Positions 8,289-17,095 of a stretch of 44,135 nt of DNA are shown piece after piece. Below the pieces are notes generated by a model that saw only the letters and a list, made by a program, of their open reading frames with translations, searched no databases and was not told the origin of the DNA. The stretch spans positions 1-44,135 of the forward strand of contig CALUSA010000010.1 of assembly GCA_944323275.1 (NCBI GenBank), given 5' to 3'. Position 1 is the stretch's first letter; every line of letters starts with the position of its first letter. The stretch is from Candidatus Gastranaerophilales bacterium (GTDB lineage: Bacteria; Cyanobacteriota; Vampirovibrionia; Gastranaerophilales; Gastranaerophilaceae). Position numbers and translations under genes: made by a program.

Positions 8289-9542
8289 TTAAACGTCTTT
8301 AGATTCAAGATAGGCATTCATTTTGTCGTAGTCAAATTCGTTTTCCCATCTTGCGATAAAAATTGTAGCAATGCAGTTGCCTACAAGGTTAACAGTGGTT
8401 CTTCCCATATCCAGAATCTGGTCTATACCTAGCAATATGGCAACACCTATTAACGGATAGTTTAAACTTGATAAGGTACCTGCCAGCACGACCAGTGCTG
8501 CTCTCGGAACACCTGCAACGCCTTTGCTTGTGAACATAAGGGCAAACATTATTATCAACTGGTGCTGCAAAGAAAGGTCTATACCGACAAGCTGGGTTGC
8601 AAACAAAACCGCCATGGAAAGATAAAGCGTGCTGCCGTCAAGATTAAATGTGTATCCTGTCGGCATAACAAAACCTACAACATTTTTAGGAACCCCAAAA
8701 CGTTCCATCTGCTCCATTGCTTTAGGCAATGCAGCTTCTGAGCTTGCTGTTGAAAATGCTAGCAGTGCAGGATCTTTTAAAACTCTTATCAGACCTTTTA
8801 CCGGTATTTTTACAACTTTGCATACAAATAAGATTATTACAATTAAAAAGATAATTAATGCAAAATATAGTGAAAATACTATTTTTACATAATTTTTGAG
8901 TATTCCGATACCGCTGCTGCCGATTGTGCTGGCTATTGCGGCAAAAACCCCGATAGGCGCAAACCACATGACGTATTCCGTAAATTTAAACATGATCTCG
9001 GACAGTGAGTTCAATAAATCCATCATTGGTTTTGCTTTTTGTCCGACAGCGCAAATGGCAAGCGCAAAAAACAGGCTGAAAACAACTATTTGCAGCAGGT
9101 TCCCGTCCGCCATTGATTTTACAACACTTGACGGAAAAATATTAATAACAAGCTCCTGCAATGAGGAATGCGTTGTATGTCCCATTGCCGTAACCGCATC
9201 CATATATGAGGACGAAACATTTGTTGTTACGTTGTCTAATCCCGCACCCGGCTGTGTAAAGTGACCGACGCCTAAACCTATTATCAAAGCCGCAATTGTT
9301 ACCACTTCAAAATAAATAATCGTCTTGATACCGATTTTACCGAGGCTTTTAATATCTCCGTGACCGGCAATACCGATGACAAGGGTTGCAAAAAGCAGTG
9401 GCGCAATAATCATTTTAACCATGTTTAAAAACATCATGGCTAACGGAGATAATTTAACTGCAAATTTCGGACATACAATTCCGACTATTATGCCCAAAAT
9501 CAGGGATATTATTATGTATCTAGTAAGTTTTATATTTTGCAA
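8289..9542 (-). CDS. DAACS-family dicarboxylate/amino acid:cation symporter, 417 aa
   Basis: This is a complete member of the GltP/DctA family, inner-membrane carriers that take up glutamate, aspartate or C4-dicarboxylates with protons or sodium. Family hallmarks are MIIAPLLFATLV near the N-terminus, the loop TQPGAG, the motif GYTFNLDGSTLY that forms part of the binding site, and TSKGVAGVPRAALVVLAG in the hairpin loop. About eight membrane segments and two re-entrant loops are expected. The likely start is TTG at 9542, because the ribosome-binding site AAAGGGA lies 8 bases upstream and no ATG is placed better. The substrate cannot be fixed from the sequence. It follows motB on the same strand with 68 bases between. 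Confidence 0.93.
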   Translation of the reverse strand: MQNIKLTRYIIISLILGIIVGIVCPKFAVKLSPLAMMFLNMVKMIIAPLLFATLVIGIAGHGDIKSLGKIGIKTIIYFEVVTIAALIIGLGVGHFTQPGAGLDNVTTNVSSSYMDAVTAMGHTTHSSLQELVINIFPSSVVKSMADGNLLQIVVFSLFFALAICAVGQKAKPMMDLLNSLSEIMFKFTEYVMWFAPIGVFAAIASTIGSSGIGILKNYVKIVFSLYFALIIFLIVIILFVCKVVKIPVKGLIRVLKDPALLAFSTASSEAALPKAMEQMERFGVPKNVVGFVMPTGYTFNLDGSTLYLSMAVLFATQLVGIDLSLQHQLIIMFALMFTSKGVAGVPRAALVVLAGTLSSLNYPLIGVAILLGIDQILDMGRTTVNLVGNCIATIFIARWENEFDYDKMNAYLESKDV

Positions 9543-9610
9543 TAAATTTATCCCTTTTTGAATATTACCAGACGAGATTTATTATAAGACAAACAAAAAT
9601 ATTTTTTTAA

Positions 9611-10585
9611 CTAATTAGGTGTGGACAATTCTTCCAGTCTTTTTGATTCTTCAAGAAAGGAGGTGCCTGTAACCTCGAGCAAATTGTTGTTGCGTACATC
9701 TTCGCCCAGAGATTCCAATTCCTGATTATCGATTTCTTTTATAATTCTTATTTGTTCGTTACGTCTTCTCTGTTGTTCCATTTTATCCATTTTTAGATAA
9801 GAATTTTGGAAGTGGTCTAAGTTTTTAAACTGGTTTCTTTGTACAACAATTTCAACCCTTCTGTTTTGTGCAAGCGTTGACGCATCAGAGCCTTTTTCTG
9901 CGGGTCTGGTGTCTGCATAGCCTATTGCAGCCATCAGGTTAGGCATGATTTTAAATCTGTCAATTAAAAATCTGACTATTGAAGATGATCTTGCTGTTGA
10001 CAATTCCCAGTTAGAAGGATATCTGCCGCCTGAAATAGGCATGCTGTCAGTGTGACCTTCGACTTTAATTATGTGCATTGCAAATTTTTCAACAATAAGT
10101 TTGCCGACTTTTTCGAGTATTTTTTTTGCCTGCGGTGTCAATTCTGCAGAACCAGAGCCAAATAACAAATCTTTATCAGAGATTACAATAACAAGACCTC
10201 TTTCGTCTATTTTTGCATTAACACCGTTTAAGTCACCGGCTTTTGTCATGTTATCGATTTCTTTTTTTATTTGTTCATAAGATTCCTGTTCGTATTTCTG
10301 GCTTATAAACTCCATCATAAGGGAATCTATAACCGTATCGGCAGAAGAATTAGGTTCAAATAAATTTTGACCTGACGACATTACACCGCTGCCGCCGTCC
10401 AGTATTGACTGAACAGAAAAGGCTTTTCTTAATGATTCTTCTACCTTTTTAAATTCGTTTACATTAATTTGAGAAAGCGCATACAAAACAACAAACGTGG
10501 CAAAAAGCAGCGTCATAAAATCCGCATAAGAAACGAGCCAACGCTCTAAATTTTCATGTTCTTCTGGTTTCTTTTTTCTTGCCAT
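9611..10585 (-). CDS. motB: flagellar motor stator protein MotB
   Basis: The short basic N-terminus is followed by one membrane helix containing SYADFMTLLFATFVVLYALS. Asp22 in this helix is the conserved proton- or ion-binding residue of the stator. The C-terminal half is an OmpA-like peptidoglycan-binding domain (VEGHTDSMPI, and NRRVEIVV at its end). MotB anchors the stator to the cell wall and, with MotA, converts ion flow into flagellar torque. The region after the OmpA domain (about 270-324) is a charged helical extension longer than in many MotB proteins. motA lies two bases upstream, so the pair is coupled. No other flagellar gene is in the window. Confidence 0.95.
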   Translation of the reverse strand: MARKKKPEEHENLERWLVSYADFMTLLFATFVVLYALSQINVNEFKKVEESLRKAFSVQSILDGGSGVMSSGQNLFEPNSSADTVIDSLMMEFISQKYEQESYEQIKKEIDNMTKAGDLNGVNAKIDERGLVIVISDKDLLFGSGSAELTPQAKKILEKVGKLIVEKFAMHIIKVEGHTDSMPISGGRYPSNWELSTARSSSIVRFLIDRFKIMPNLMAAIGYADTRPAEKGSDASTLAQNRRVEIVVQRNQFKNLDHFQNSYLKMDKMEQQRRRNEQIRIIKEIDNQELESLGEDVRNNNLLEVTGTSFLEESKRLEELSTPN

Positions 10586-10587
10586 AT

Positions 10588-11355
10588 TTATTTTTCTTCT
10601 TCTCTCATGTGGCTGTCAAGTATGTACGCCTGCAGCTTTCTTTCAATTAACGCAGGAGATTCGCCTGCTTGTATCGAAAGAATACCTTCTATTATCATTT
10701 CTTTTTTTAGAAATACTTTTTTGAATTTTGTCTTTAATTTTGTTGAAAACGGAATTAGTATAAGGTTTGCCGCACCAACACCATAAACTGTTGCAACGAA
10801 AGCAACCGCAATACCGGCACCGAGTTTTGACGGGTCAGAGAGGTTCTGCATTACCTGAATCAAACCTAATACCGCACCGATGATACCGATTGTCGGTGAA
10901 AAACCGCCGGCTGATTCCCAGACTTTTGCACCGCTTGCAACTTTGTCTTCAAGCAATGACAGCTGCGTTTCCATCATTTGCCTTACAAGCGCAGGGTCTG
11001 TTCCGTCTGCAACAGCTTCAAGCCCCAGTACCATAAGACTGTCAGAGGCTGTTCTTGCTTCTTTTTCAAGAGAAATTGCGCCTTCACGTCTTGCTTTTGT
11101 TGCAAATTTTATAATTTCTGCAATTAAATCGTCAAAATTGATTTTTTCACCGAAGAAAACGTCTTTTAACAGAACAAGAGCGGTTTTTAAATCTTCTACC
11201 GAAAAACTTAAAATTACAGCACCGCCTGTGCCGCCGAATACGATAAATGCCGCTGTAATCTGTAACAGCTGCCCTATATTACCGCCTTCCAGAGCCTGTC
11301 CTATTAAGATACACACTATCCCGAAAAATACGCCTATCAGCGATGTAAAATCCAT
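10588..11355 (-). CDS. motA: flagellar motor stator protein MotA
   Basis: The 255-aa protein has four hydrophobic segments with the long cytoplasmic loop between the second and third, as in MotA/PomA. Conserved prolines in GFSPTIGIIGAVLGLI (Pro154) and in ANLILIPF (Pro202) match the two functional prolines of the family. The cytoplasmic loop carries many charged residues (KARREGAISLEKEA) of the type that contacts the rotor protein FliG. The start is ATG 11355 with a GGAG box about 11 bases upstream. The stop is separated from motB by two bases. Whether the ion is H+ or Na+ cannot be judged by eye. Confidence 0.95.
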   Translation of the reverse strand: MDFTSLIGVFFGIVCILIGQALEGGNIGQLLQITAAFIVFGGTGGAVILSFSVEDLKTALVLLKDVFFGEKINFDDLIAEIIKFATKARREGAISLEKEARTASDSLMVLGLEAVADGTDPALVRQMMETQLSLLEDKVASGAKVWESAGGFSPTIGIIGAVLGLIQVMQNLSDPSKLGAGIAVAFVATVYGVGAANLILIPFSTKLKTKFKKVFLKKEMIIEGILSIQAGESPALIERKLQAYILDSHMREEEK

Positions 11356-11433
11356 ACTAATCTAATCTCCAAATTTATCATTATTTATTATCATTAAATA
11401 ATAATCTTTGGATTTTGAAATCGTTTATTTATA

Positions 11434-12117
11434 CTAGGCTTGTGACGGTTGGTTTTTTGAAGATATTGTGACAGGCGGTGCCTGTAAATACAATGGTTTT
11501 AGTTTTGACCATAAAAAAGTATTTTCATCAGCACTAGATATTTTATCTGATACGATGTTGTTAAGATATTTGCCTAAGTCAGCGTTTGTGTCAGTATAAA
11601 TAATCGAGTTTATGCCATTTTCGTTTAATATGTCATGCGAAAATTTATCCGCAATTACATTAGCATTGTTGAAGTCAAGTTTAAGCAGGTCTTCATTTGA
11701 AATAAGTACCGGAGCCTGTATTTCTTTTGAATTTTCATAAATTGCGTTGTAAAAATGTTGTTTTCTTGCGTCTAATACAACTATTGTTTTGTTGTTGTTT
11801 TGAGAAATTTTAGAAAGTATTTCAAGAGAACTAACCCCGACGAGCGGAATATTAAGCTGTTGTGCCATGACTCTTGCCACTGTGACACATGCTCTTATTC
11901 CCGTAAAACTTCCCGGTCCGGCATTTGTTCCTATAACATCAATATCCTGCATTGTTATTTGGTTATTTTTTAATATGGAAACAATAGTCGGAATCAAAAA
12001 AGCAGAATGATATTTTTCATTATGGTTTTCAATTATTTCGTCAGATAAAAAAATTCCGTTATCCGATAGTGTTACATAGGTTTTGTCCAAACTGGTATCA
12101 AAAGTTAGAATTTTCAC
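11434..12117 (-). CDS. tsaB: tRNA t6A biosynthesis protein TsaB
   Basis: The N-terminus ILTFDTSLDKTYVTL and the segment IGTNAGPGSFTGIRACV are the signature of TsaB (YeaZ), an ASKHA-fold protein. With TsaD and TsaE it transfers the threonylcarbamoyl group onto A37 of tRNAs that read ANN codons. TsaB itself is not catalytic but holds the TsaD dimer. The length (227 aa) is normal. Its ATG overlaps the last four bases of tsaE, so the two are translationally coupled. tsaD and tsaC are not in the window. Confidence 0.95.
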   Translation of the reverse strand: MKILTFDTSLDKTYVTLSDNGIFLSDEIIENHNEKYHSAFLIPTIVSILKNNQITMQDIDVIGTNAGPGSFTGIRACVTVARVMAQQLNIPLVGVSSLEILSKISQNNNKTIVVLDARKQHFYNAIYENSKEIQAPVLISNEDLLKLDFNNANVIADKFSHDILNENGINSIIYTDTNADLGKYLNNIVSDKISSADENTFLWSKLKPLYLQAPPVTISSKNQPSQA

Positions 12118-12587
12118 TGTTTTAGTCCTTCCAGTGCTTTTTTATATTCGTCACCAACAGCATAAAAGTCGAATTTACGTTTGTTTTCGTCTATATATTC
12201 AATTTTTATTTCGATTCTGTCAAACGGAAGCTCGCAATCGGAAAATTCAGCCCACTCTACCATTGTTAACACATCAGGTTTTGAGTATTCGGTAAGTTCG
12301 TCGATAATTGTTTTAACGCCTTCGTTTTCAAGCCTGTACAGGTCAAAATGATAAACCGGTAAATCTCCTGACAGGTATTCGTTTATAATAACAAAACTCG
12401 GGCTTGTTACTTTTTCTTTTACGTTTAAATACTTGGCAACAAGTTTTGTAAAGGCGGTTTTGCCTGCGCCTATATCTCCGTACAGGCAAACAAATGCCCC
12501 GTGTTTTCTAATCGCATTTGAAAATTTACCTGCCAGAATATCTGTTTCTTCTAAACTATTTACGGTGATTGAAAAAATCTTGTCCAT
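12114..12587 (-). CDS. tsaE: tRNA t6A biosynthesis ATPase TsaE
   Basis: A Walker A motif GDIGAGKT, the family block TSPSFVIINEY, HFDLYRLEN and the motif VEWAE identify TsaE (YjeE). This small P-loop ATPase drives turnover of the TsaBD complex in t6A synthesis. I chose the ATG at 12587 (157 aa), which fits the family length; another ATG in frame at 12611 would add eight residues. Neither has a clear ribosome-binding site. The gene is divergent from the one at 12645 with a short gap, so both promoters share this AT-rich spacer. It overlaps tsaB by four bases. Confidence 0.93.
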   Translation of the reverse strand: MDKIFSITVNSLEETDILAGKFSNAIRKHGAFVCLYGDIGAGKTAFTKLVAKYLNVKEKVTSPSFVIINEYLSGDLPVYHFDLYRLENEGVKTIIDELTEYSKPDVLTMVEWAEFSDCELPFDRIEIKIEYIDENKRKFDFYAVGDEYKKALEGLKQ

Positions 12588-12644
12588 AATCAAAGAATAA
12601 CATAAAAACATGGAAAAATTTTTAAAGATTCTTATATATAATTT

Positions 12645-13166
12645 ATGAAATATTTTTGGGTAATAGTGTTAATATTTTTATTCATTGTTCCTGCATTACA
12701 GGTCAATGCGGAAGGCATGGTATTAAAAGGCGGAGTGTCTTTAAGTGATAAAGTACCGAAAGGTTTTTTCGGTACATGGAAAATAAAATCCGTCATGACT
12801 TACAGTAACAACAAAAAAATATTTAACGAACAAACAACTGACTATTGGAACTTATCCAAAGACGGTGACGTCATAACATTATCTAACCCTGTATCGGGAG
12901 CGGAAGCTTCCGTCACTGTTGAGGACGTTCAGGGAAACCAAATTAAATTTACTCATATAAGCGAAGATAACAATGCCAAAATGACTGAAACACCAACTTT
13001 AACATTAAGTGGTGAAAATTTTCATGGAACTGATAAAATAGTTATAGATAAATTTAAAAACGGGGAAAAAATAAGCACCGATATAGTGATATACGATATA
13101 AGTGCACAAAAAATTACCGGCAGTGATATTCTTGACCTGTTTTATTCAAAAGCAAACGGTTACTAA
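12645..13166 (+). CDS. secreted hypothetical protein, 173 aa
   Basis: A clear signal peptide (MKYFWVIVLIFLFIVPALQVNA) is followed by about 150 residues dominated by beta strands. Patterns such as FFGTWKIKSVMTYS, DYWNLSKDGDVITLSNP and TPTLTLSGENFHG are reminiscent of lipocalin-like beta-barrels, but no family is recognised. No Shine-Dalgarno sequence precedes ATG 12645. Instead TATAAT lies at 12636-12641, so the promoter may end almost at the start codon and the message may be leaderless or translated from an alternative start. The gene for thioredoxin reductase starts 23 bases downstream and may share its transcript. Confidence 0.65.
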   Translation: MKYFWVIVLIFLFIVPALQVNAEGMVLKGGVSLSDKVPKGFFGTWKIKSVMTYSNNKKIFNEQTTDYWNLSKDGDVITLSNPVSGAEASVTVEDVQGNQIKFTHISEDNNAKMTETPTLTLSGENFHGTDKIVIDKFKNGEKISTDIVIYDISAQKITGSDILDLFYSKANGY

Positions 13167-13189
13167 TTTACAGTTGAGAGAGTATAAAA

Positions 13190-14143
13190 ATGAGCGAGAA
13201 AAAAGTTTTACAATACGAAGTAGTTATTTTAGGCGGTGGTCCTGCAGGGCTTTCGGCTGCAATTTATGCGGCACGTGGCGAAGCAAAAACTGCTGTTGTA
13301 GATATATCAATGTTTGGCGGTCAGCCTTCAAATTATCTTGAACTTGAAAATTATCCTGCACTCGGAAAAATCGGCGGCTACGATATGATGGAAAAATTTG
13401 AAGAACATGCCGACATGTTCAATATTGATAAATACCCTATGCAGGAGATTGTTAAAATCGATTTAATTCCGGATACAAAGATTATTGAAACCAATGATGC
13501 TGTATTTGAAACAAAGACAGTAATAATAGCAACAGGTGCCCAGGCAAGAAAACTCGGTATTAAAGGAGAAAAAGAGTTTGCCGGCAGAGGTGTGAGCTAT
13601 TGTGCAGTGTGCGACGGAGCATTTTACAAAGATAAAACCGTTGCTGTTGTCGGCGGCGGCAATGCTGCTGTAGAAGAAGGCTGCTATTTGACAAAATTTG
13701 CAAACAAAGTTTATATCATTCATCGCAGAGATACTCTTAGAGCCGACAAAATAGTTCAGCAGCGTGCTTTTAACAATGATAAAGTTGAGTTTATTTTTGA
13801 TACCGTGCCTGTTGAAATAAAAGGCAGCGGCAATGTTGAGTCTTTTGTTGTTAAAAATGTCAAAACCAACGAGCTGACAGAGCTTAATGTTGACGGTGTA
13901 TTCCCTTACATAGGTTTTGCACCTAATGTTGAATATGTAAATGCACAGCTAAATCAGGATGAAGCAGGATTTATAATTACTGATGAATATATGCAGACTT
14001 CGATTAAAGGAGTTTATGCAGCAGGTGATGTAAGACATACTCCGTTAAGACAGGTCATAACAGCAGCATCAGACGGTGCAATAGCTGGATGTTTTGCAAC
14101 CAGATATCTTGATGAAATCAAGGAAAAGACTCTGTCTGTATAG
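13190..14143 (+). CDS. trxB: thioredoxin reductase (NADPH, FAD)
   Basis: The 317-aa protein has the low-molecular-weight thioredoxin reductase layout. An FAD Rossmann motif (GGGPAGLSAAIYAA, residues 15-28) is followed by the redox-active pair CAVC (138-141), an NADPH-binding GGGNAAVEEG, and the second FAD motif GVYAAGDVRH. It reduces thioredoxin, or a related small redox protein, with NADPH. No thioredoxin gene is next to it. It starts at ATG 13190 with GAGAGAG upstream and ends before a terminator. A flavin reductase-rubredoxin protein is encoded convergently just beyond, which may be a redox partner, though position alone does not show this. Confidence 0.94.
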   Translation: MSEKKVLQYEVVILGGGPAGLSAAIYAARGEAKTAVVDISMFGGQPSNYLELENYPALGKIGGYDMMEKFEEHADMFNIDKYPMQEIVKIDLIPDTKIIETNDAVFETKTVIIATGAQARKLGIKGEKEFAGRGVSYCAVCDGAFYKDKTVAVVGGGNAAVEEGCYLTKFANKVYIIHRRDTLRADKIVQQRAFNNDKVEFIFDTVPVEIKGSGNVESFVVKNVKTNELTELNVDGVFPYIGFAPNVEYVNAQLNQDEAGFIITDEYMQTSIKGVYAAGDVRHTPLRQVITAASDGAIAGCFATRYLDEIKEKTLSV

Positions 14144-14157
14144 TTTATAACTAAAAT

Positions 14158-14190
14158 AAAAAGGAGCTTTTTAAAAAGGCTCCTTTTTTA
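14158..14190 (+). terminator. terminator after trxB
   Basis: Arms 14158-14167 and 14179-14188 (AAAAAGGAGC/GCTCCTTTTT) pair perfectly with an 11-base loop and end in a T-run. It can also act for the convergent gene on the other strand because the 5' arm starts with an A-run. Confidence 0.85.
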
Positions 14191-14254
14191 TTTATAATAC
14201 ATTTTTATTATGCTATTTTTTGTGGTTTGGCTGTATAGAGCATTGAGCTGCTGA

Positions 14255-14881
14255 TTATATTCTTTCAAAGAAAGATTTATCTTTTTTACATATCGGGCAT
14301 ACGTATGTGTCAGGCTCTTGCGAGATATCACCTTCATAAATATAGCCGCAGATTTTGCAGCGGTATGCAATTTTATCCGATTCTGATTTTTCTTCTACAT
14401 AAGTAGGTGCGGCTTTAGGACTTTTGCCTTTTTTTACTTTGTGATAGTAGTCATAGGTCATTGGTACATCTTTGTTAATAATATCACCGTCAAGAATTTT
14501 GCCTATAAATACTGTGTGAGTTTCTGTTTCAAACTTTCCTGAAAGCTCACAGATTATATAACCGACAGAATCCTCAAGAACCTCAAGTCCGTCTTTTGTT
14601 AATGTTTTTATCTTTTCAAATTTATTTATATCCCTGCCCGAGTTGAATCCGAAGGTCGGGATAATATTGTCCTCAACGTGTTCACCGAGTATGGACACAG
14701 CAAACTTTTTGCTCATATCAATACATTCATTTGTGAAATTGTTATGGTTAACGCTTATGCATAATGTATCGCAGGTAATTTGCATAACACAATTTACAAC
14801 ACAGCCTACAGGTTTATTGCCGCAGTTCGCCGTTACTACATAAACCCCGTAAGACAATTTGGTCAAAATTTCATTATTCAT
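14255..14881 (-). CDS. flavin reductase-like domain fused to rubredoxin (Hrb-type), 208 aa
   Basis: Residues 1 to about 155 form a flavin reductase-like FMN-binding split barrel (LTKLSYGVYVVTA and SVNHNNFTNECI). After a short charged linker, residues 172-208 form a rubredoxin with iron-ligand cysteines C175/C178 and C195/C198. This is the layout of the acetogen high-molecular-weight rubredoxin, which passes electrons from NADH dehydrogenases to flavodiiron proteins that remove O2 or NO. A similar role against oxidative or nitrosative stress is likely here. The ATG at 14881 has AAAGGGG six bases upstream and is preferred over a longer frame opening inside the neighbouring gene. The SIS isomerase gene lies 17 bases upstream on the same strand. 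Confidence 0.88.
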   Translation of the reverse strand: MNNEILTKLSYGVYVVTANCGNKPVGCVVNCVMQITCDTLCISVNHNNFTNECIDMSKKFAVSILGEHVEDNIIPTFGFNSGRDINKFEKIKTLTKDGLEVLEDSVGYIICELSGKFETETHTVFIGKILDGDIINKDVPMTYDYYHKVKKGKSPKAAPTYVEEKSESDKIAYRCKICGYIYEGDISQEPDTYVCPICKKDKSFFERI

Positions 14882-14898
14882 ATAAACCCCTTTAACTG

Positions 14899-15462
14899 TT
14901 AATTTTGTGCACAAGATATCTGCATAAGCAGGTGGCACAAAACAAGATGTATATCTTCTGCAATCTGTTTGTCATTAATGTTAGCATTAACGGAAAATTT
15001 TGCAATCTGTTTTAATTTGCCGCCGTCGCAGCCTGTCAAACCTATTGTTGTTATATTATTTTGGTTTGCATATTCAATTGCTTTTATAATGTTTTTGGAA
15101 TTACCGCTGCTTGATAAGGCTATTAGAATGTCCTCAGGTTGAACAAAATTTTTCAGCTGTTCAACAAAAATGTCCTCATAACAGACATCGTTTGAATATG
15201 ACATAACTGTGGCAATGTTGTCGCTAAGACAGATAAATTTAAAACGTTTTTTATTGTCATATCCGTAGCTTGCGACTTTATTAAAGTCACAGCAAAAATG
15301 GCTGGCAGTTGCTGCAGACCCGCCGTTGCCGATAATAAATATATTTGAACCTTTATCTCTGGCTTGGTTTATTATTTGTGCAAATTGTTCAATTTCTTTT
15401 CTGTCAAGGTTATCCAGGGCTTTTTTTAACCTGTTAATATAGCTGTTAATCTGTTCTATCAT
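14899..15462 (-). CDS. SIS-domain sugar-phosphate isomerase, GmhA-like
   Basis: The 187-aa protein is a single SIS domain with GNGGSA (45-50), ALSSSGNS (115-122) and the C-terminal AEDIHLVLCHLL (from 168), the pattern of sedoheptulose-7-phosphate isomerases. The segment after the first motif reads ASHFCCDFNK, which differs from classical GmhA (AMHFAEEL) and resembles the SIS proteins found in sugar-nucleotide clusters. Heptose or another phosphosugar isomerisation for a surface glycan is likely. A GGAG box precedes ATG 15462. An extended -10 (TGGTATAAT on this strand, 15498-15506) gives a promoter. It leads an operon with the rubredoxin fusion, an unusual pair. Confidence 0.82.
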   Translation of the reverse strand: MIEQINSYINRLKKALDNLDRKEIEQFAQIINQARDKGSNIFIIGNGGSAATASHFCCDFNKVASYGYDNKKRFKFICLSDNIATVMSYSNDVCYEDIFVEQLKNFVQPEDILIALSSSGNSKNIIKAIEYANQNNITTIGLTGCDGGKLKQIAKFSVNANINDKQIAEDIHLVLCHLLMQISCAQN

Positions 15463-15497
15463 TAAAACTCCGTTGTAACAAAATTAGCGGTAGTATG

Positions 15498-15506
15498 ATT
15501 ATACCA
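15498..15506 (-). promoter_or_regulatory. extended -10 promoter of the SIS isomerase operon
   Basis: On the minus strand the bases read TGGTATAAT, an extended -10 element, about 36 bases before the ATG at 15462. No good -35 is seen, as is common for this promoter type. GGTA and TACC flank it as a short inverted repeat. Confidence 0.5.
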
Positions 15507-15563
15507 CAACGGAGCAATTATTCTTAAATAAAATGGTTTGTAACCTTAAAATAGGGTATAATC

Positions 15564-17066
15564 TTATTGTTTCTGGCAGGAATCCGTCATTTTATCTATA
15601 AGTCGAATTAAATCGCTAAAGTCTGCTGTATATTCAAATTTATTTTTTTCAAGTCCGAGTATTTTATTTTTGCTGTTAACAAGAGCCTCAAACGGAAAAT
15701 GCTCTAATCTGAATAAATCAACACCTTCTATTAAAACCGGCATATCATTTTGTAGATTTTCTATATATTTAATTAAATCGCCTCTTGTTATTTGCTGAGG
15801 GGTATAGCCAAAGTTTGAATTTTGAATTTTTTGTTTGACTGCATTAATTGTTCTTGAATCAGGTTGCAAAATTTTTTCTCTGATATCTTTTGGGGCAACA
15901 AATTTTTCAAGCGTAAAAATTGCTCTCAAACCTTCTTTTATCTTTCCCTGATACATATTAGACAGGAACATATCAAAAAGGTCCCCTATTCTTTCTCCTT
16001 TTTCTTTAGTCATGGGTTCATATATTTTTGACAATTCAAAAAGATTGAAGGTAGATTCGGGATGTAATTCATCAAGGAAAACTACTTTTTTTATGCCTGC
16101 AGTCCTTAATTCTGATGCTGTTGGAAGTTTTGTTGTATCTAGCCTTGCTGTTCTGTGAAAGTCTAGCCCGAGATATTTTGTCCCGATTCCCTGCGTAATC
16201 TGGCTTAATGTCGAAGGATATGTGAAATTTTGATTGTTGATTCTTTCACTACATTCCCGTAATTCTCTCAAATATTCATCAAGAAGTGCCTGTTGTCCTG
16301 TATCCGGAGATAAAATGTGTTTTTTAAACCGTGTAATTTTTTCGTTTATGATACGTGAATCTTCTCTTGAAAGACCTGCAGCTTTTGCTTTGCCTTTGGC
16401 AAATAATTCTAATATCCCTTTAACTTTATCAGTCATTAAAGGAAAAGAATCACGGCTAAATTCAAGAACACCGTTTACATTGCCGAGATGTTTGTTTTGT
16501 CTGAGTTGATATGCTATTGGTATATTGTGACCGGTATGAGCAATAACAAGTGTAGACTTATCGATAATACCTAAATCAACCAGTCTTTGCGCCCCCATCA
16601 TAAAACGTAAATCCATATCTTTTCCACTCATGCCGTCAATATTACCATTTATAAAATTTTCTACCCAAAAATCTCTGCCACGGGGATTTAATAAATTAGC
16701 CATATTTTTTTCAAGATTTTCCCGTAATATTGACCATTCTCCTCTGTCAACTGGAGTTGATTTTATATCAACAATAATTGTTTCTTTGTTAATTCTCGAG
16801 AACAGATTTTTTATTTTATTCTGCTGCAAAGACAGTTCTACCTGTGCTCGGGCAGAAACCTCAGAAGCGGTCTGCGGCAGTTTGGATTGTAAATAAGCTT
16901 TTACGTTTTGTGCTATGTTCTGTTCATAAGGTGCAAGATTTTTTATTCCGGATTCTATTAAGGACACGGCTTCTTTAAGCTGACCGTTTTGTTCAGCTCT
17001 GTTTACTAAGTTTAATAAATCATTCAATTGGAATTTTATGTTCATACTTTTTATAAGTACAAACAT
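15564..17066 (-). CDS. large protein of unknown function, 500 aa
   Basis: A soluble protein without signal peptide or membrane segment. The N-terminal 90 residues are helical and TPR-like (ALIESGIKNLAPYEQN type pattern). The middle holds VIAHTGHNIPIAYQL (HxxxH at 176-181 region) and, further on, KKVVFLDELHPESTFNLF (326-343). Separate His/Glu loops of this kind recall the erythromycin-esterase/ChaN-like proteins, but the order of the two motifs is not that of EreA, so this is only a hint. The gene can start at ATG 17066 or at ATG 17045; neither has a clear ribosome-binding site. It is a single gene between the isomerase and a hydrolase. No function is assigned. Confidence 0.7.
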   Translation of the reverse strand: MFVLIKSMNIKFQLNDLLNLVNRAEQNGQLKEAVSLIESGIKNLAPYEQNIAQNVKAYLQSKLPQTASEVSARAQVELSLQQNKIKNLFSRINKETIIVDIKSTPVDRGEWSILRENLEKNMANLLNPRGRDFWVENFINGNIDGMSGKDMDLRFMMGAQRLVDLGIIDKSTLVIAHTGHNIPIAYQLRQNKHLGNVNGVLEFSRDSFPLMTDKVKGILELFAKGKAKAAGLSREDSRIINEKITRFKKHILSPDTGQQALLDEYLRELRECSERINNQNFTYPSTLSQITQGIGTKYLGLDFHRTARLDTTKLPTASELRTAGIKKVVFLDELHPESTFNLFELSKIYEPMTKEKGERIGDLFDMFLSNMYQGKIKEGLRAIFTLEKFVAPKDIREKILQPDSRTINAVKQKIQNSNFGYTPQQITRGDLIKYIENLQNDMPVLIEGVDLFRLEHFPFEALVNSKNKILGLEKNKFEYTADFSDLIRLIDKMTDSCQKQ

Positions 17067-17095
17067 AATTTTTTTTGTCAGTGATGTTTGCGGTT

